Positions 15,101 to 26,411 of a stretch of DNA of 64,000 nt are shown piece by piece; the stretch's first letter is position 1; every line of letters starts with the position of its first letter. The position numbers were made by a program, and so were the translations under genes. The notes beneath the pieces are model-generated. The model saw only the letters and a list, made by a program, of their open reading frames with translations, did no database searches and had not been told where the DNA came from. This DNA is from Nymphaea colorata (Eukaryota > Streptophyta > Magnoliopsida > Nymphaeales > Nymphaeaceae): the NCBI RefSeq assembly GCF_008831285.2, contig NC_045140.1:4505528-4569527 (forward strand), read 5' to 3'.

Positions 15101-15581
15101 CAAGGGAATGCACAATTGCAAAATAGAGCGACGACACCTAATAGCGTATTACTACAATTCCGTCAGTCAGGAAAAAAACAATCCAGAGATAAGACTGAAT
15201 TGATCAGTGAAGAGCATCACGAAGTAGCAGCCACAGCCACAAACTCCACCAAACAAGGAACATTAAAAACAATCACTATCAACGAACTAATTCAAATGAT
15301 TACAACACTAGCAAGCCGCAAGACCCTGATCCGGTAACTAAAAAAATGGCCTAGAAATTCAGTTAACCAACAAAAACAACATCTACAGTGAATCGGAATA
15401 AGCACGACAAATCGACAAAAACTCAGAATTCAAATCCAGGACAACAAATTCCGACCAACCACTGGAAACAGAGCTAATAATATCTTTTCACCTGATTGAG
15501 ACTCTCCTCAGCCGCTAATCGCTCTTTGGGATTCGGGCTAAGCGCCCCACGGAGAATGAGCGTCAGGTTAGGGAGATCCAT
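182..15581 (-). CDS. SAD2: Importin beta-like SAD2 (importin-7/8 type), 3' part beyond window
   Basis: Nuclear transport receptor that would carry cargo through the nuclear pore with Ran. Sixteen exons were resolved from splice sites and similarity to plant SAD2/importin-7: 15492-15581, 14463-14598, 14296-14383, 11532-11681, 11120-11282, 10835-11019, 10580-10753, 6158-6303, 5950-6073, 5663-5843, 3704-3863, 3566-3607, 3353-3471, 3080-3278, 2654-2785 and 182-285. Every intron is GT-AG and all phases agree, giving 731 codons (2193 nt). The family is usually about 1030-1050 residues, so roughly the last 300, including the acidic C-terminal region, lie left of base 1. The start encodes [14 protein letters not shown], the usual family N-terminus. 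The importin-N domain lies at about residues 22-105 and HEAT-type repeats follow. Recognisable family motifs include KSWGWWK (exon 6), DLYSPRTA (exon 9), LEMWSLWP (exon 15) and PDYQQSLW (exon 16). No stop or frameshift was found inside the exons. The gene looks functional as far as it can be seen. Confidence 0.93.
286..2653 (-). other. SAD2 intron 15 (2.4 kb)
   Basis: AT-rich intron between exons 15 and 16. It contains a G9 run near 1546-1554, an alternating CA/GT stretch near 1843-1885 and a degenerate tandem duplication at 2050-2357. No convincing coding sequence was found. Confidence 0.75.
2050..2357. repeat. Tandem duplication, about 154-bp unit, two copies
   Basis: Two diverged direct copies start at about 2051 (GCAAGACCCCAG) and 2204 (GCTAGGCCCCAG). 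Both contain TTTTGGAGTCAGGCTATTTTT and later CAGACAACCATATCATG at matching offsets (2139 and 2293). It lies in SAD2 intron 15. No function is evident. Confidence 0.85.
2774..2930. repeat. 80-bp tandem duplication covering the exon 15 splice acceptor
   Basis: Copies at 2774-2853 and 2854-2930 differ at only a few bases. The left copy holds the real acceptor and first bases of SAD2 exon 15. The right copy, 80 nt upstream on the minus strand, repeats the polypyrimidine tract, the AG and the first dozen exon bases (encoding DVFE). Use of the upstream AG would add 80 nt and break the frame. Confidence 0.9.
3864..5662 (-). other. SAD2 intron 10 (1.8 kb)
   Basis: Separates the exon ending in HLRAK from the exon starting AAWVAGQYA. 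It contains an AT-rich stretch at about 4700-5150 with A- and T-homopolymers and no recognisable coding sequence. Confidence 0.75.
6490..8995 (+). mobile_element. Decayed hAT transposon
   Basis: The left end (about 6490-6600) carries repeated and inverted copies of GTATCGTACGATAC, typical of hAT subterminal repeats. It is followed by a broken transposase gene. A matching right end was not found: beyond about 8995 the sequence becomes TA-rich, so the 3' terminus seems lost. The element is antisense to SAD2. Confidence 0.75.
6932..8990 (+). pseudogene. hAT transposase pseudogene (BED finger, DUF659, dimerisation remnant)
   Basis: The likely start at 6932 gives [12 protein letters not shown], the beginning of a BED zinc finger whose CNFC and HHIAGTH motifs supply the C2 and H ligands. 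The frame shifts near 7370-7385. It continues in another frame to 7803 through a DUF659 region with MADGWTD. After an interruption it resumes at about 7905-8090 with [20 protein letters not shown] and [11 protein letters not shown], which fit the hAT catalytic core. A remnant resembling the C-terminal dimerisation domain (ELKQLAIRI) lies near 8900-8945 in a further frame. Several stops and shifts show that it is inactive. Confidence 0.85.
11682..14295 (-). other. SAD2 intron 3 (2.6 kb)
   Basis: AT-rich. It includes a TA microsatellite at about 12870-12891, a fragment near 13070-13150 ending CACCTATGTGACATAG that resembles one at about 1925-1940 in intron 15, and a stretch with CACCTAGGTGCC-type motifs (13620-13850). 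These look like dispersed repeat scraps. No exon was found. Confidence 0.7.
14599..15491 (-). other. SAD2 intron 1 (0.9 kb)
   Basis: First intron, with donor GTGAAA after the codons for SLNQ and acceptor GTGCAG before FQYTPQH. No other feature was recognised in it. Confidence 0.8.
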
Positions 15582-15900
15582 CAATCACACCCTAACCCGA
15601 ACACCAAATTATCGAAGAAAACCGACAAACCCCAAGAAGCAAGAAAGAGAAAAGCTGAAACCCAATAGCCAAAGAACTAAAGAAATAAGAAGAAGAAAAC
15701 GAAGAAAAGCAGCCTCGAAGAAGACGCTTAATCAAGGAAGACTGTCGTCTGTTGTCTTCTAGGGTCTGACGACGAAATCGGAACCAGAGGAAGACAAAGA
15801 AGACGAAAATGAGAAGGCACCGGGAGAAGGGTTGTAGGAAGAAAGAGAGAGAGATTCTAGAGAGAGAAAGCAGAGTGTTCGTATTTAACCCTAGGGTTGT
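15582..15900 (-). promoter_or_regulatory. SAD2 5' UTR and core promoter region
   Basis: Upstream of the SAD2 start codon the minus strand shows a TATA-like TTAAATAC (15881-15888). A palindromic telo-box-like AACCCTAGGGTT (15887-15898) partly overlaps it. A CT-rich tract (about 15840-15870) follows and could hold the initiation site. Telo-box plus CT-rich leader is common in plant housekeeping promoters. The transcription start is inferred, not seen. Confidence 0.45.
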
Positions 15901-18900
15901 GTTGAGAGAGCCCTAAATGACCTTCTCGACTGGGTTTTTGACTCCGACCACAGCAGTTGAAAGTTAATTAGTGAAAAATAGGAGGAAAATTGACGAGGCA
16001 ATGGACGACTCTTCCTTTCTCTCTCTACTTTCTCTCTCTTATCCTGATTTTCAAGAGAGCTCAAAAAGCAAGTTATGATAATTAATAAATATTTTCATTT
16101 CAGCTCACCATTCGGATTTGGAAAAAAAAAAATCAGTAATTATTTTATATTCTACACAAGGCGAGTGTTTTTTTTATAAGTCAATTTATTTGTTTTAAAA
16201 ATGCCAATAACTTTAAATTCAATGTATTTATTAGCAGTATCATACAAATATATGTTCGAACTACGAAACATAGAAAGAATGCTTACATCACATTAATAAC
16301 GGAATAATAAAGAAGCTATATTTTGAATGGCATATGAGGCTTGATTTTCAAATGTTTTAAGGAGATGAGGAGAAAAACTATAATTCTTGAACAAATGGTA
16401 ATTTTGAACACTTAATTTTTGATACATAACTTCTTGGAAATTTAGATATTGTTAACTTTTTATTTAGAAGAAAGTTAATTTGATGAATATAACGGATCGA
16501 ATTAGATATAACATATCATTTACAACATCCAACTTACCAGACATTCACATGTTTGGGTTCCAATGCAAGTGAAGAGAAATTATATACAATATATGAATCT
16601 GATTTTTAGATTAACAGTCCCATTTGATTATGACAAAATTTTCATATATGAATTGACTTTTAAATATACAACGGAATTAATTGTGATAAGTTAATAACCG
16701 ACTTTCAAAATTTATAAGCATTGGATATAGGATATACTTATTTAACATTGAGTATACATCCTAATTTGATAGTACAATCAAATGCCATCGTCTCTTAAAA
16801 TTGAATCCAATCTAATTTTTTAATGGGTTATTTTTTTTTTCATGTCCGATATTTTTGAAGCATTTGAATTAAATATTTGATTTGAATCCAATCAGTCGAC
16901 ATTAATAGTATTTTCCAATAAAAATTAAGACTATTGACCAACTTCTACAAGTTTGTATGAGTCTACTCGGTTCGAATCTCATATTTATTTATTTTGAGTT
17001 GAAGAAGGACAAGAGTCCAACAATGAAGGTGTGTCTCCCTTTGGTGAAGCTATAGTTTTCCCCATGTATGTTCATTTAATGTCGAAAAATGCAAAGAAAA
17101 AAACAAAATAAATTGAAATAAAAAATCTAATAATTCCCTGAAATTACATTTGTCTCAAGAGGTATAATGCAATTGAACAATTTGAAGTTTGCATCTCACT
17201 ATTGTTGTTGTATTCTGGTGTGTTATTTTTCGAAGTTGCAAATGATGATAAGCACGACACTTGGGAGTTGAATGTTGTACTGTATGTTTATTTAGGCTTG
17301 AAACAAGGTAAAACCTTATGGATCTTTAAGGCTTTACGCTAAAAAAAAGTAAAAAAGTTTTTTTTCACAAGCAGACATAAAAAAAAATAAAACAAAAAAC
17401 AAAACCACAATAACAAAAAAATATAAAAGTAAAAAAAAAATCATTTTAATTTTTCCTTTTATTTGCAAGAAAAACCGTTGCTTCATCCTTTTAGTAACCA
17501 AAACAAAATTCCAAACTCTTTCATTGGAAAATTAACCTCCCACCTTTGGTAAAACGTTTTCCCTCAGAATTTGCGATGGGGAGAAGATCAACCAAAAGCT
17601 AGACAAAGATATCGTCATTATTGCTGTTTGGGATTGGTAGGAAAAACATTTCCTCGTTATTGCTGCTTGCGTTTTGTAGGAAACTTCAGCACAACACATG
17701 ACCTTTGTAGTTGGATGGTTATTTTTTTATTTTATGTGTGACGTTTGACTATGTTTTTAATATTAAAATGCACCTTTCGCCATAGTTTTCAATGACAAAA
17801 AAAAAATCTAATTTTTTATTTCAATTTTCTATATATGACATTTATTGGGAGCCATATTCTTTTGATATTCTAAAATGAAATATTATAAATTAATTGAAAA
17901 ACAAATAAACTTACATGAATTATAAACGGGACACTAATTTCACCAACCGCAAATTAGCTGGTCTCCGCGCTCATGGGAGTCGTTGTCCCTATTAAACAAG
18001 CAAAGTCGATGTAGCACACAACTTTGATTAGACAAGTTTGGTACGAAAGCCTACTAATAATTAAATTTTGACTAAATCAAAAGCTTTATTCGGGTGCATA
18101 AGCTCATTAATCACATTTCTTGACAATCCGGGCATGAGCTCGAATCGCCACCTTTTGCCCTGAATTGGAAGGGTTTAGGTCAGAATGAGAGGCGGCCAAG
18201 AACCAAAGTGTTGTCCTCATTAAGAGGGTGTTTGATTGATTGCTTCAATCTTGCGTTCAAGGTGATATGAGTTCTTAAGAATTTAGGATTCGAAGTTCAA
18301 ATCAATGGTATGTATGATCTTAAGTCCGCGATTACTTGAACGTCGTCTCTCAGCAGTAATCTATCATATGGTTTGGATTTGGCTTAAAATTCGGATTCCG
18401 ATTCAGATGTTAATCTAAAAATTAAACTTCGATCAGATTCAAATTATGAATTTGGATTTTGGATTCAGATATGATATATATTTTTTTTCTTTATATATAT
18501 CTGATTGAAATCCAATTTGTTGACATTTCCTATATTTTATACATACAATACAACACTGATTTGAAATCTCCCCAAAACATGCCCTGAAGCCTTTTGTTTG
18601 AAAGACAACGTGGTTTTGCAATGCTTGTGTGTTTGAACTTAGACCAAATATTTAACGAGCACTTGTTTATCTCGGATCTGAAATCCAAAGTGATATGATA
18701 CTACTAAGGATCTAGTATCCAAGAATTTGAGCTCAGACTCCCTCCAATCAAACATCAAATCCAAGATTTTGGCCACATAGTGACATCAAAGCCTTTGGTA
18801 CGCGCAAAAGTGCTATGAGTTTGCTATTGCTATAGGAGTTTTGAACCCAAATTAAGTCTAAACTAAGGTCTAATTCTTGTTCAACATCATGTTGACAAAA

Positions 18901-21400
18901 CGTCAATGGACTCCCCTCATCTCCTAAATTTGCAACCCTAAGATCAGAAAACACATGACGGAACACCCCACCTTTTGCAGCCCAGAAGAGTAGAACCTAC
19001 GAGAATCAAAACAAGGACACACGCCATCAACGTATACCACGTCCCGACCAGTTCTATTACGCCCCTTGGGCATGACGTTTCAAGTGACTTAAGATCTTAA
19101 TAATCCACAAATTTTTTCGAAAGGACATAAGATATATTGACTGAAATATACATTGATGCAAGGTTGGAGTTGGTGGACAATTGATTTCTAGATGGTATCT
19201 TTAAAATAGTTTAGGGTTTGGTTTACCTTGGGTCCCACATCAAATTCAACCTTGGATCCTATGTCTAGAGTAATCAAACGCTTCGAATTTTGGATTTCCT
19301 ACTTTGGAAAGGTTCACTATTATGTTTATTAGTATGCCCTGTTGGTGCATTCTTTGCAAAAAATAACATGAGAGTAACCATTATACCCATTGAATTGATC
19401 TCATGGCAAAATTTTCTTGCAAAGTTTATAATGTGGGGCAAAGCAAAAATATGTCAAACTTGGTTAACGTATATGATGAAGTATAAATATCCATGCAGAT
19501 AATGATAGCGGCCACGTAAACTTTATCATCATTAGTAATTTTGTCTCGAACTCTTGGAAGAATGCTTGTCTGGGCCATACAATGAGATGAAGAATCAAGG
19601 TAGCTGGTGCAGATATGGTCACGCATAGTCCATGTGCCTCATTTGCTCCAAAAGCAAGTAGACAATGAAAGTTCAGTTCATACTGTGTCAAGAATGATGA
19701 TGACCTGTAATATAATGGTGGCTTTTTTTTTTAAATAAGGGTGAGTGATTCATTCTGCCACTCTTAAGAGAAGGCATTGGCCCTTTTGTGCCCGCCCCCC
19801 TGAGTTACCATTGGGTTCACAGAGCATGCTTCGAGACCTTTTATAGTCCCTAAGTAAAGCGCATTGGGATGTGATAGTGACCACTCCAATATTCGAACAT
19901 GAGTCCTTAGATAAGACAGACCACCTTGCCGCCCAATACGATACCACCCTTTGGGGTATAATGGCAGCCTTTACGCCACGTTTGAATACATGGTATTCCA
20001 CTGTAGAAGTGGAGCCGAGACTTAGAAATCTAGGAAAGTTTCACGGCAAAACAAACATAGAACTTTAAACCAAGTGTTTTTGCTTGGTCTCGGTATTTTT
20101 ATCCCAGCATTAGAGTTCCACCTAAACATGTTGAACTTTTGAGAGAGACATAGAGGCAGAGACATTAGGGTTTTACTTAAAATGGAAGAACAAAAGTTCC
20201 AGGTCATCAGACAAGATGTGGTAGGTAGAAGGTAGATTGATGATGATTGTAACGATACAAAAAGAGGCAAAGCTAAAAAATTTTATATCATTTTAAACTT
20301 TTAAGATGCACCTACATGTAAGTGAGATCTGCCATAGAGTTTCGATATGAAAATAAACACTCTTGTGGGCCGATGCCGGTAATTGTCCACATCTGCATAC
20401 GCCCCAGGGTACAAAACGACAAATAATATATGTTTGGTTAGTTAAATACACTTTCACTATTGTGCAGGAACTATACATAATTTCGTATATGAGAGAGGAG
20501 CGACTGTGTTGGTGTTGGCTGGGGATGTACTTTTTTGTAATGCTCTTTTCTATTCATCTCGTATCGTTTGCTTCTATCGTATTTTGATAATAATACGGTC
20601 GGGACCCAACTCCCAACATTTTTTTTTTTGAGTTTTTTAAATGTGTTGAGTTGTCTGCTAGCATGATTAATGGGATGCTCAATAATTATTGATTGTTCTT
20701 GAAACCAGGGGCTGGACAATTGTCCATACAATTCAATAAAAATTTCTTATTTATATATTGGTCCGCCTTAAATTCTTGCTTACTTACATATAAAATGTCT
20801 CTCATTATGTGGTAAGTGTCTTTCAACAAAAGGCGGAGTCAAGGGGGATTGGAAGGTGCCTTAGCCTCAACTTTCAATTCTTTTTTTTTTTTTTAATTTA
20901 TATGCAAGTTTAAAAAATTTCATTTACTTTATATAAAATTTGTATTTAGCCATTGTCCAAATTTTGAAAATATATTCGGCCTGCCTCATAAAAAAATTTT
21001 GTGGTTTTGTCATTGCCGTCAGTGAAGTATGTATACTTCTGCTTGAAACTCATTTTTCCTTGTCTACACCTGGTTTCTTTTTGCGTTTGTTTTTATTTTT
21101 TTTTATGAATTTTTAAATTTCTAGATATTTTTCACCTTTAGTTTCATTTTTTTTTTAATGTGAGGTCAAGAATTACATAAAACCTTAAGCACTTATTTGT
21201 TGTGCATGAAAAGTCAGACTTGACTGTCGTTTCTTATTGGCTCACGAGTTGGGCGGGCTTCTTATTATCACAACAAAATCTGCTGTCTTATTTGTTTATA
21301 CGAAAATCATTTTCTCTTTGGTCGTTTTGTGTAGGAAAAACTTGTCTGAAGGGTAAGTAAAGTCCCCTTCCTGGCCAGCCGTGATATAAATAGCCCCCGT
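15900..21400. other. Intergenic AT-rich DNA, no gene recognised
   Basis: Upstream side of SAD2. It consists of A/T-rich sequence with homopolymer runs and a weak short duplication near 17610-17680 (two versions of TCGT-ATTGCTGCTT followed by TAGGAAA). Only short, composition-driven reading frames are present. The stretch 19745-19995 is less AT-rich and may be an old transposon scrap, but its family was not identified. Confidence 0.6.
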
Positions 21401-21407
21401 TTTCATG

Positions 21408-21430
21408 TATATATATATATATATATATAA
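21408..21430. repeat. TA microsatellite
   Basis: Alternating AT run of about 23 bp. Confidence 0.9.
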
Positions 21431-21570
21431 CAGTCAATGTTGTCATATGCTACATAAATTGGACCATAAATCATCATTAAAACCACCTTATACCATACAT
21501 AGACTGTAGTAAATATACTAATTTAATGATTGTTCTTTAGTACTAAATTCCAGCAGACAGCAGAGTTGAA

Positions 21571-21575
21571 CTCTT

Positions 21576-21607
<32 letters not shown>

Positions 21608-21681
21608 AGTAAATAAATAAAAAGGTACACACACCTTATATATATATATATATATAATGAGAGAGAGAGAGAGAGAGAGAT
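21571..21681. repeat. Inverted CT-TA / TA-GA microsatellite palindrome
   Basis: A CT run joined to a TA run (about 21571-21608) is followed by a 27-bp spacer. A TA run joined to a GA run (about 21635-21680) comes next, the reverse complement of the first arm. The two arms could pair over about 40 bp. Confidence 0.85.
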
Positions 21682-22253
21682 GAAAACAAATACTATTAAA
21701 GGGTACTCATCCAAGAGAAAGGGATGCCAAAGAGCAGAAGAATCAACATTGAAATTAATATTTGGTTAAGCGCTAGCAGGTTACTCTGATTGAATCTGAC
21801 ATTTCACAATCTTTTTGAGTTTGAAAAGATGTTCTATGCCATCATATATTCAGAGTCAGATTCATTAATCACAATCCACATGTAGGAACTTGATTTCAAC
21901 CTTTTTCATACGGATCAAGTATCATCACGAACACCGATTTTATCCAATCTTACGCCATCATACCGTACTCCTTGAAGTGAAATCAAAATCTTTATATTAG
22001 ATTTGGATCAATTCCCTTTGTGACATTTGAGTCGTTGTTTGACTCGAGCAAGCACCAGTATTAATTATTCAATCAATTCTGGACATTCAATGACATTTCC
22101 GTGGCTCCACGTGACGGTGCTTGAAAATCAATGGCTCCTTAATTAAAGGTGTACGTGAACAGTTAGTTTCAGATTTTTTCTGACCAGGAGTGGATTCTGT
22201 CAAGCGTTAAATGCTCCCCATCCATGTTTGAAAGAAAACAAAAGCCTCTCGCT

Positions 22254-22332
22254 GAGAATAAATGTTATTCCACATAAAAATATAAACACAGTGAGAATAA
22301 ATGTTATTCCACATAAAAATATAAAACACAGT
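22254..22332. repeat. Tandem duplication, 39-40 bp unit
   Basis: Two nearly identical copies beginning GAGAATAAATGTTATTCC at 22254 and 22293. They differ by one A in the second copy. Confidence 0.95.
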
Positions 22333-22739
22333 GAATCATTGAACAAAAGAGAGAGAGAGAGAAGATGAAGGGAAGAGGAAGAGACAAGAATAGGTCCACT
22401 TAGCATCCACAATTGCACCCTCAAGCTAAACATTAATCGATATAATCAAAATAGCACCTTCCCAGATTTGAATTGAGGACATGACTGTAACACGCCGCCT
22501 AACTCAACCAATTGTTCTACCCATCACTTGGTAGAGAGAGAAAGCTGAGACCTATCCGAAGAAAACTCAGTATTATTTGGAAATGATTTCATCGGAAAAG
22601 TTTTTAGATACTTGGGGAAAGGTGGTTGTGGAATTCTCAAGAGCCATTCCCCAATCATATTTAGATTTAGATTTAGTTAGAAAAATGTGGTACCAAAATC
22701 GGATCTGATTGGTGGTCCACTTAGGATTTCTTTTGCTGA

Positions 22740-23140
22740 TTAAGTTCGGCTTGTGAACGAGTTCGAGCCGAGTCATTTTCTTAATGAGTCGATCTTGAGT
22801 TCATGAGTCGACTCATTCAAATAATCGAGTTGAGTTCGAGCTCAACACGTAACTGCCGAGTTGAGCTCGAGCCTTAATCAAGTCGATATATTCAAACGAG
22901 TTTACGAGTTTGTCGAGCCTTAATCGAGTCGAGTTCAGCACGTAACAATGAATATCAATTTTATTCAAACGAGTTTGTCGAGCCTTAATCGACTTGAACT
23001 CGAACTCAACACATAACTGCCGAGTTGAGCTCTACTTGCTTCGGTTGAGCTATTATCGGGCTTGAGCCGAGTCAAGCTCGAGACTCGAGCCAAGCTCAAG
23101 CTCAATGAACTCGGGCTCTACTTGGCTCGTGTAACTAGGC
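22740..23140. repeat. TCGAG-rich degenerate repeat cluster
   Basis: About 400 bp of imperfect repeats of GAGTCGAG / GAGTTGAGCTCGAG. Two larger copies share AACTGCCGAGTTGAGCTC (about 22851 and 23015). The same vocabulary recurs at 23630-23860, 24770-24880, 39650-39760, 45000-45200, 48310-48640 and 61410-61720. It is probably a dispersed repeat-derived sequence, with no known coding role. Confidence 0.8.
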
Positions 23141-23149
23141 CTTTTGAAA

Positions 23150-25360
23150 ATGGATCACAATTTGTGTAGGATGCCATTCAAATAAATGAAGTAGAAAACG
23201 ACGGAGTTTCATGCATCAGGCCCAGATGCAATCCTCATACCATTCACTAGGCCCATATTTAAATCCAGATCCGGATTTCATAACTGCAAAATTCATAAGG
23301 CTGCCAACGGGTCAGATCTGAAATGGGGGTTTAGTCGCTTTTTTTTTTTCACCTCTCCGCTGACCGAACCGGATCTGACTTAATCAGATCCGGATCCAGA
23401 CTCAGGACGAACAAGCATCAAGTCCTCTAAAACCATACCCAGGTTCGGGTAGTTTCCGAGTTGGACCTGTAATTCATGCAGAAACGCCTAACACAGATCC
23501 AATTAGTACTAGATCTATTTAAACGGATCTAGAAAAGGGAAGATTCTAATTAGGGATGTACAACTCTCTAGTTCTACCTTGCCTCCAGCTTAACTGGAAA
23601 CACAAGCTTATAAATGAGTCAAGTTCGAGTTACATTAATTGAACTCAAGTAAGCTAATCTAATCTAGGATTTTGGTTTTGCAATTTTCAAAATTAAATCA
23701 AAGGAAAGAGATCAAGTCAAATGAGGAATTGATACAAACAGCTTAAAACGAGTTGAGCTCGAGTTGGGGCTCAAGTCGAACATGAGCTGACCTTGTACAA
23801 TTGACTCGATCTCAAGCCATTTAAGTCGAGTCAAGTTCAGCCCTCGAGCTTGTCTCGGCTCGTGTCCGATGGTGATATATAGTAAATAGGATAAACCATG
23901 TATTGGCGAGAAGAGAACCGTTTGAGAAGTGTCACCAAAATAAAATTCCGAATCGAATCTGTAGATTCAATGACTCGGCCAAGCGGGAAATTAATCCACA
24001 AAAACTGTTGTGTTGTTTATTGTTAAAAAATAAATATAAGCAAAGAAAAAGATTAAAGCCCCTTTAAAACACATATTTTAAAAATAACTAAAAAAAAAAA
24101 AAGCAACTGCCCCGCCGTATCGGCCACCGTCGCCGTTCGATTATGAATCGGCCGATTCAGGCGGATCACTTTTTACAGCGCAGGGGTTGCAGTAGGAAAA
24201 GGAGGGGACAGCCTTCTGTTGCACAAAAGAGAATCAGGCAAAAAAAAAAAAAAAAAAAGTTGGAAGACGAAGAGATCAAAGCTTTTGGAGTGGGGAAGGT
24301 ATCCTCTCCTTCCCACTTCACTTTTTCCCTTTAGTGCTGTCAACGGGACCAAGCGGGCCCATATCCAACTAAGAACTGCTACTTCTTGGCAAATATTAAC
24401 TAATTTTTTTAAGTATATAAAATAATAAAAAGATGAATAGTATATGATGTGCGATACTTTGTAGTAGTCCGTAGACTTCGCATCGGGTCGAGTATCTAAC
24501 TAGTATATGGTACCCGACTTAATCGGGCTCGGACCCGAACAAACTAATATAATCGTTATCAAACTCCCTCTTAAAGATTGATTGGGGGTCAAAGTATGCC
24601 TCGAGGGACTTAGCATAGCTAGAACCAATCACGGTGCAAGATCAGGAGTTTTATGTTGTCGGAGTCTCGTACATTGTTTCAAACTTTTTTCTGCCCTTGC
24701 GTCTCTAGTCATAATAAGAAAGGGTTTGTGGATATTCAGGCCAGAACACGCACCCAGTGTTCAACCCTTCAACCTCGAGTCGAGCTATGCTCAAGCTTGA
24801 ATTCAGCTGTACAAGGTCACCTCAAGCTCGACTCTATAGACCAAGTCCCGGCTTGAGCTTGACTTGTTTAAGCTAGTTTGCCAACTCTCCATTTGACTTA
24901 ATCTCTTAATTCTTTGATTCACTGAGTGGCTCTTCTTGCATGTGTAAGAGGACACAAAATGCAATTTTCCCTTGTCTCATGGTTTAAGCTTAGATGACCA
25001 CAGAGTAATAGCTTATTTAATACATTTGAAAGTCTACAATACCAAATTAGCTATGTGTTGGAAACAATTACAACATAAGAAATTACTTGAAAAGAAATGA
25101 TAAGGAAAGTTGGAAGCAAGAAAACAGAGATGCCATACAATGCTCTCAAAAAGGAATAAAATTAAAGAGCTTCCCATAAAAGATGAAGCCAGTTCAAATC
25201 TTGATATTAATCGAAAAGTTTGCTCCGGCCTGCAGAGCTGTCAAGAGCACCAAATAGGTATGTAGAACCAAACATAAATAACATGACGATTTGAGCTTCT
25301 GAATGATCAAGCTAGCAAACAGTAAATCTTTAAACAAAGACAGAAATTTGTTTAAGTTGT
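23150..25360. other. Intergenic DNA with scattered TCGAG repeats, no gene recognised
   Basis: Contains T- and A-runs, two further TCGAG-type patches (23630-23860 and 24770-24880) and short open frames without recognisable domains. Nothing here can be supported as a gene. Confidence 0.55.
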
Positions 25361-25364
25361 TCTG

Positions 25365-25520
25365 ACAGTTCGGGACAAACGAGTGGTGCCAGCCGATGCC
25401 TTGGACGCCGTCGTCAACTGACAGGAGAACTTCCTCTCTGCTTCCCCTTTTGATGAACGGCTGAAAGGGGAAGGAGGAACCCTCCCCGCTGCCGGATTAT
25501 GGTGCCCATGTCATCATGCG
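25365..25520. other. GC-rich island with an unassigned open stretch on the minus strand
   Basis: Noticeably richer in G+C than its surroundings. On the minus strand one frame stays open for about 48 codons from the CCGGCAGCG near 25495. It passes through the peptide SCQLTTASKASAGTTRLS and ends at a TAA near 25350. No upstream start or exon was identified. It may be an exon of an unknown gene, a gene relic or chance. Confidence 0.25.
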
Positions 25521-25742
25521 ACACCAGGGACAGAACTAGAAATTTTTTATGAGGAGGCCGAATTAAAGTTTCTAAATTTTGACTATGATCGAAATATCAT
25601 TTTTCAAAAATTTTTATATAGGGTAAATAAAATTTTCTAAAACTTACATGTAATTTTTTTTTCATGTAGCCTATGCGGGTGTGTCAACAAAACTAAAACA
25701 TAAAAATTGGTGTTCATACATATTTAAAATTTCAAGTGGCAG

Positions 25743-25758
25743 TCTCTCTCTCTCTATC

Positions 25759-25785
<27 letters not shown>
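25743..25785. repeat. TC then TA compound microsatellite
   Basis: A TC run followed by a TA run of about 25 bp. Confidence 0.9.
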
Positions 25786-25789
<4 letters not shown>

Positions 25790-26381
25790 TTCTATCAGGC
25801 AGGTTGGATAAAGAGAAGAATCTGATATGATGAGCGAGGTTAGGAAGATGCCACATTTTTAGCCTACCGTGTCACTGTGGCATAATCTGGAATTGCAGCT
25901 ACTTTCTACAGTATCTTTGGGAAAAAGAAAGGGAAAAGGTAACGAGTAAAACAGCTTTACAAAAAAGCCAGATGCTCAAATCTCCAAACAATCGTAAAGG
26001 ACCCAAAAAAGATAACTGCACCTCCAATTCCATGACATCCCTAGACTTGAAAAAGGCAAAAAAGAGAAAAATTTATCAATCATTGCCTTTGGTGTAATAA
26101 AGCGGTTATTTGATGTTGACGGCCGCTAGTGCACACTCCCAAAATGTTCTTAACGTCTTCAAAACCCTCAAAAGTTCAGTTCCCAACCCAACGTTGGATT
26201 GGATGGTAGCCCCAGTTTTGGATCTGATCCGGATCTGTGGTTTGAGATTTGGATCTTCTCAAGAAATAGGAGAAGTGAACGGGATGGGTCTATTCCAACC
26301 CTAATGTGGACCTCGCCACTCCTGTATCCGATTCCAGACTTGCATCATTGCATGGACCGGAGTAGTGGCATGCCACATGGT

Positions 26382-26411
26382 GGTTGGTGCGGGCAGTTGC
26401 CCGCACCAACC
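26382..26411. repeat. 30-bp near-perfect palindrome (hairpin)
   Basis: GGTTGGTGCGGGCA and its exact reverse complement TGCCCGCACCAACC are separated by two bases (GT). A weaker relative, CTGGTGTGGGCAATTGCCCA, lies inside the hAT MITE at 37092-37269, so this may mark a decayed related element. Confidence 0.85.

Noticed and set aside
16970-16985. GGTTCGAATCTC motif resembling a tRNA T-loop
   Set aside because: No cloverleaf could be built around it.
19750-20001. Minus-strand open frame of 83 codons in a less AT-rich patch
   Set aside because: No recognisable protein family; it may be a transposon scrap, but evidence is too thin to name it.
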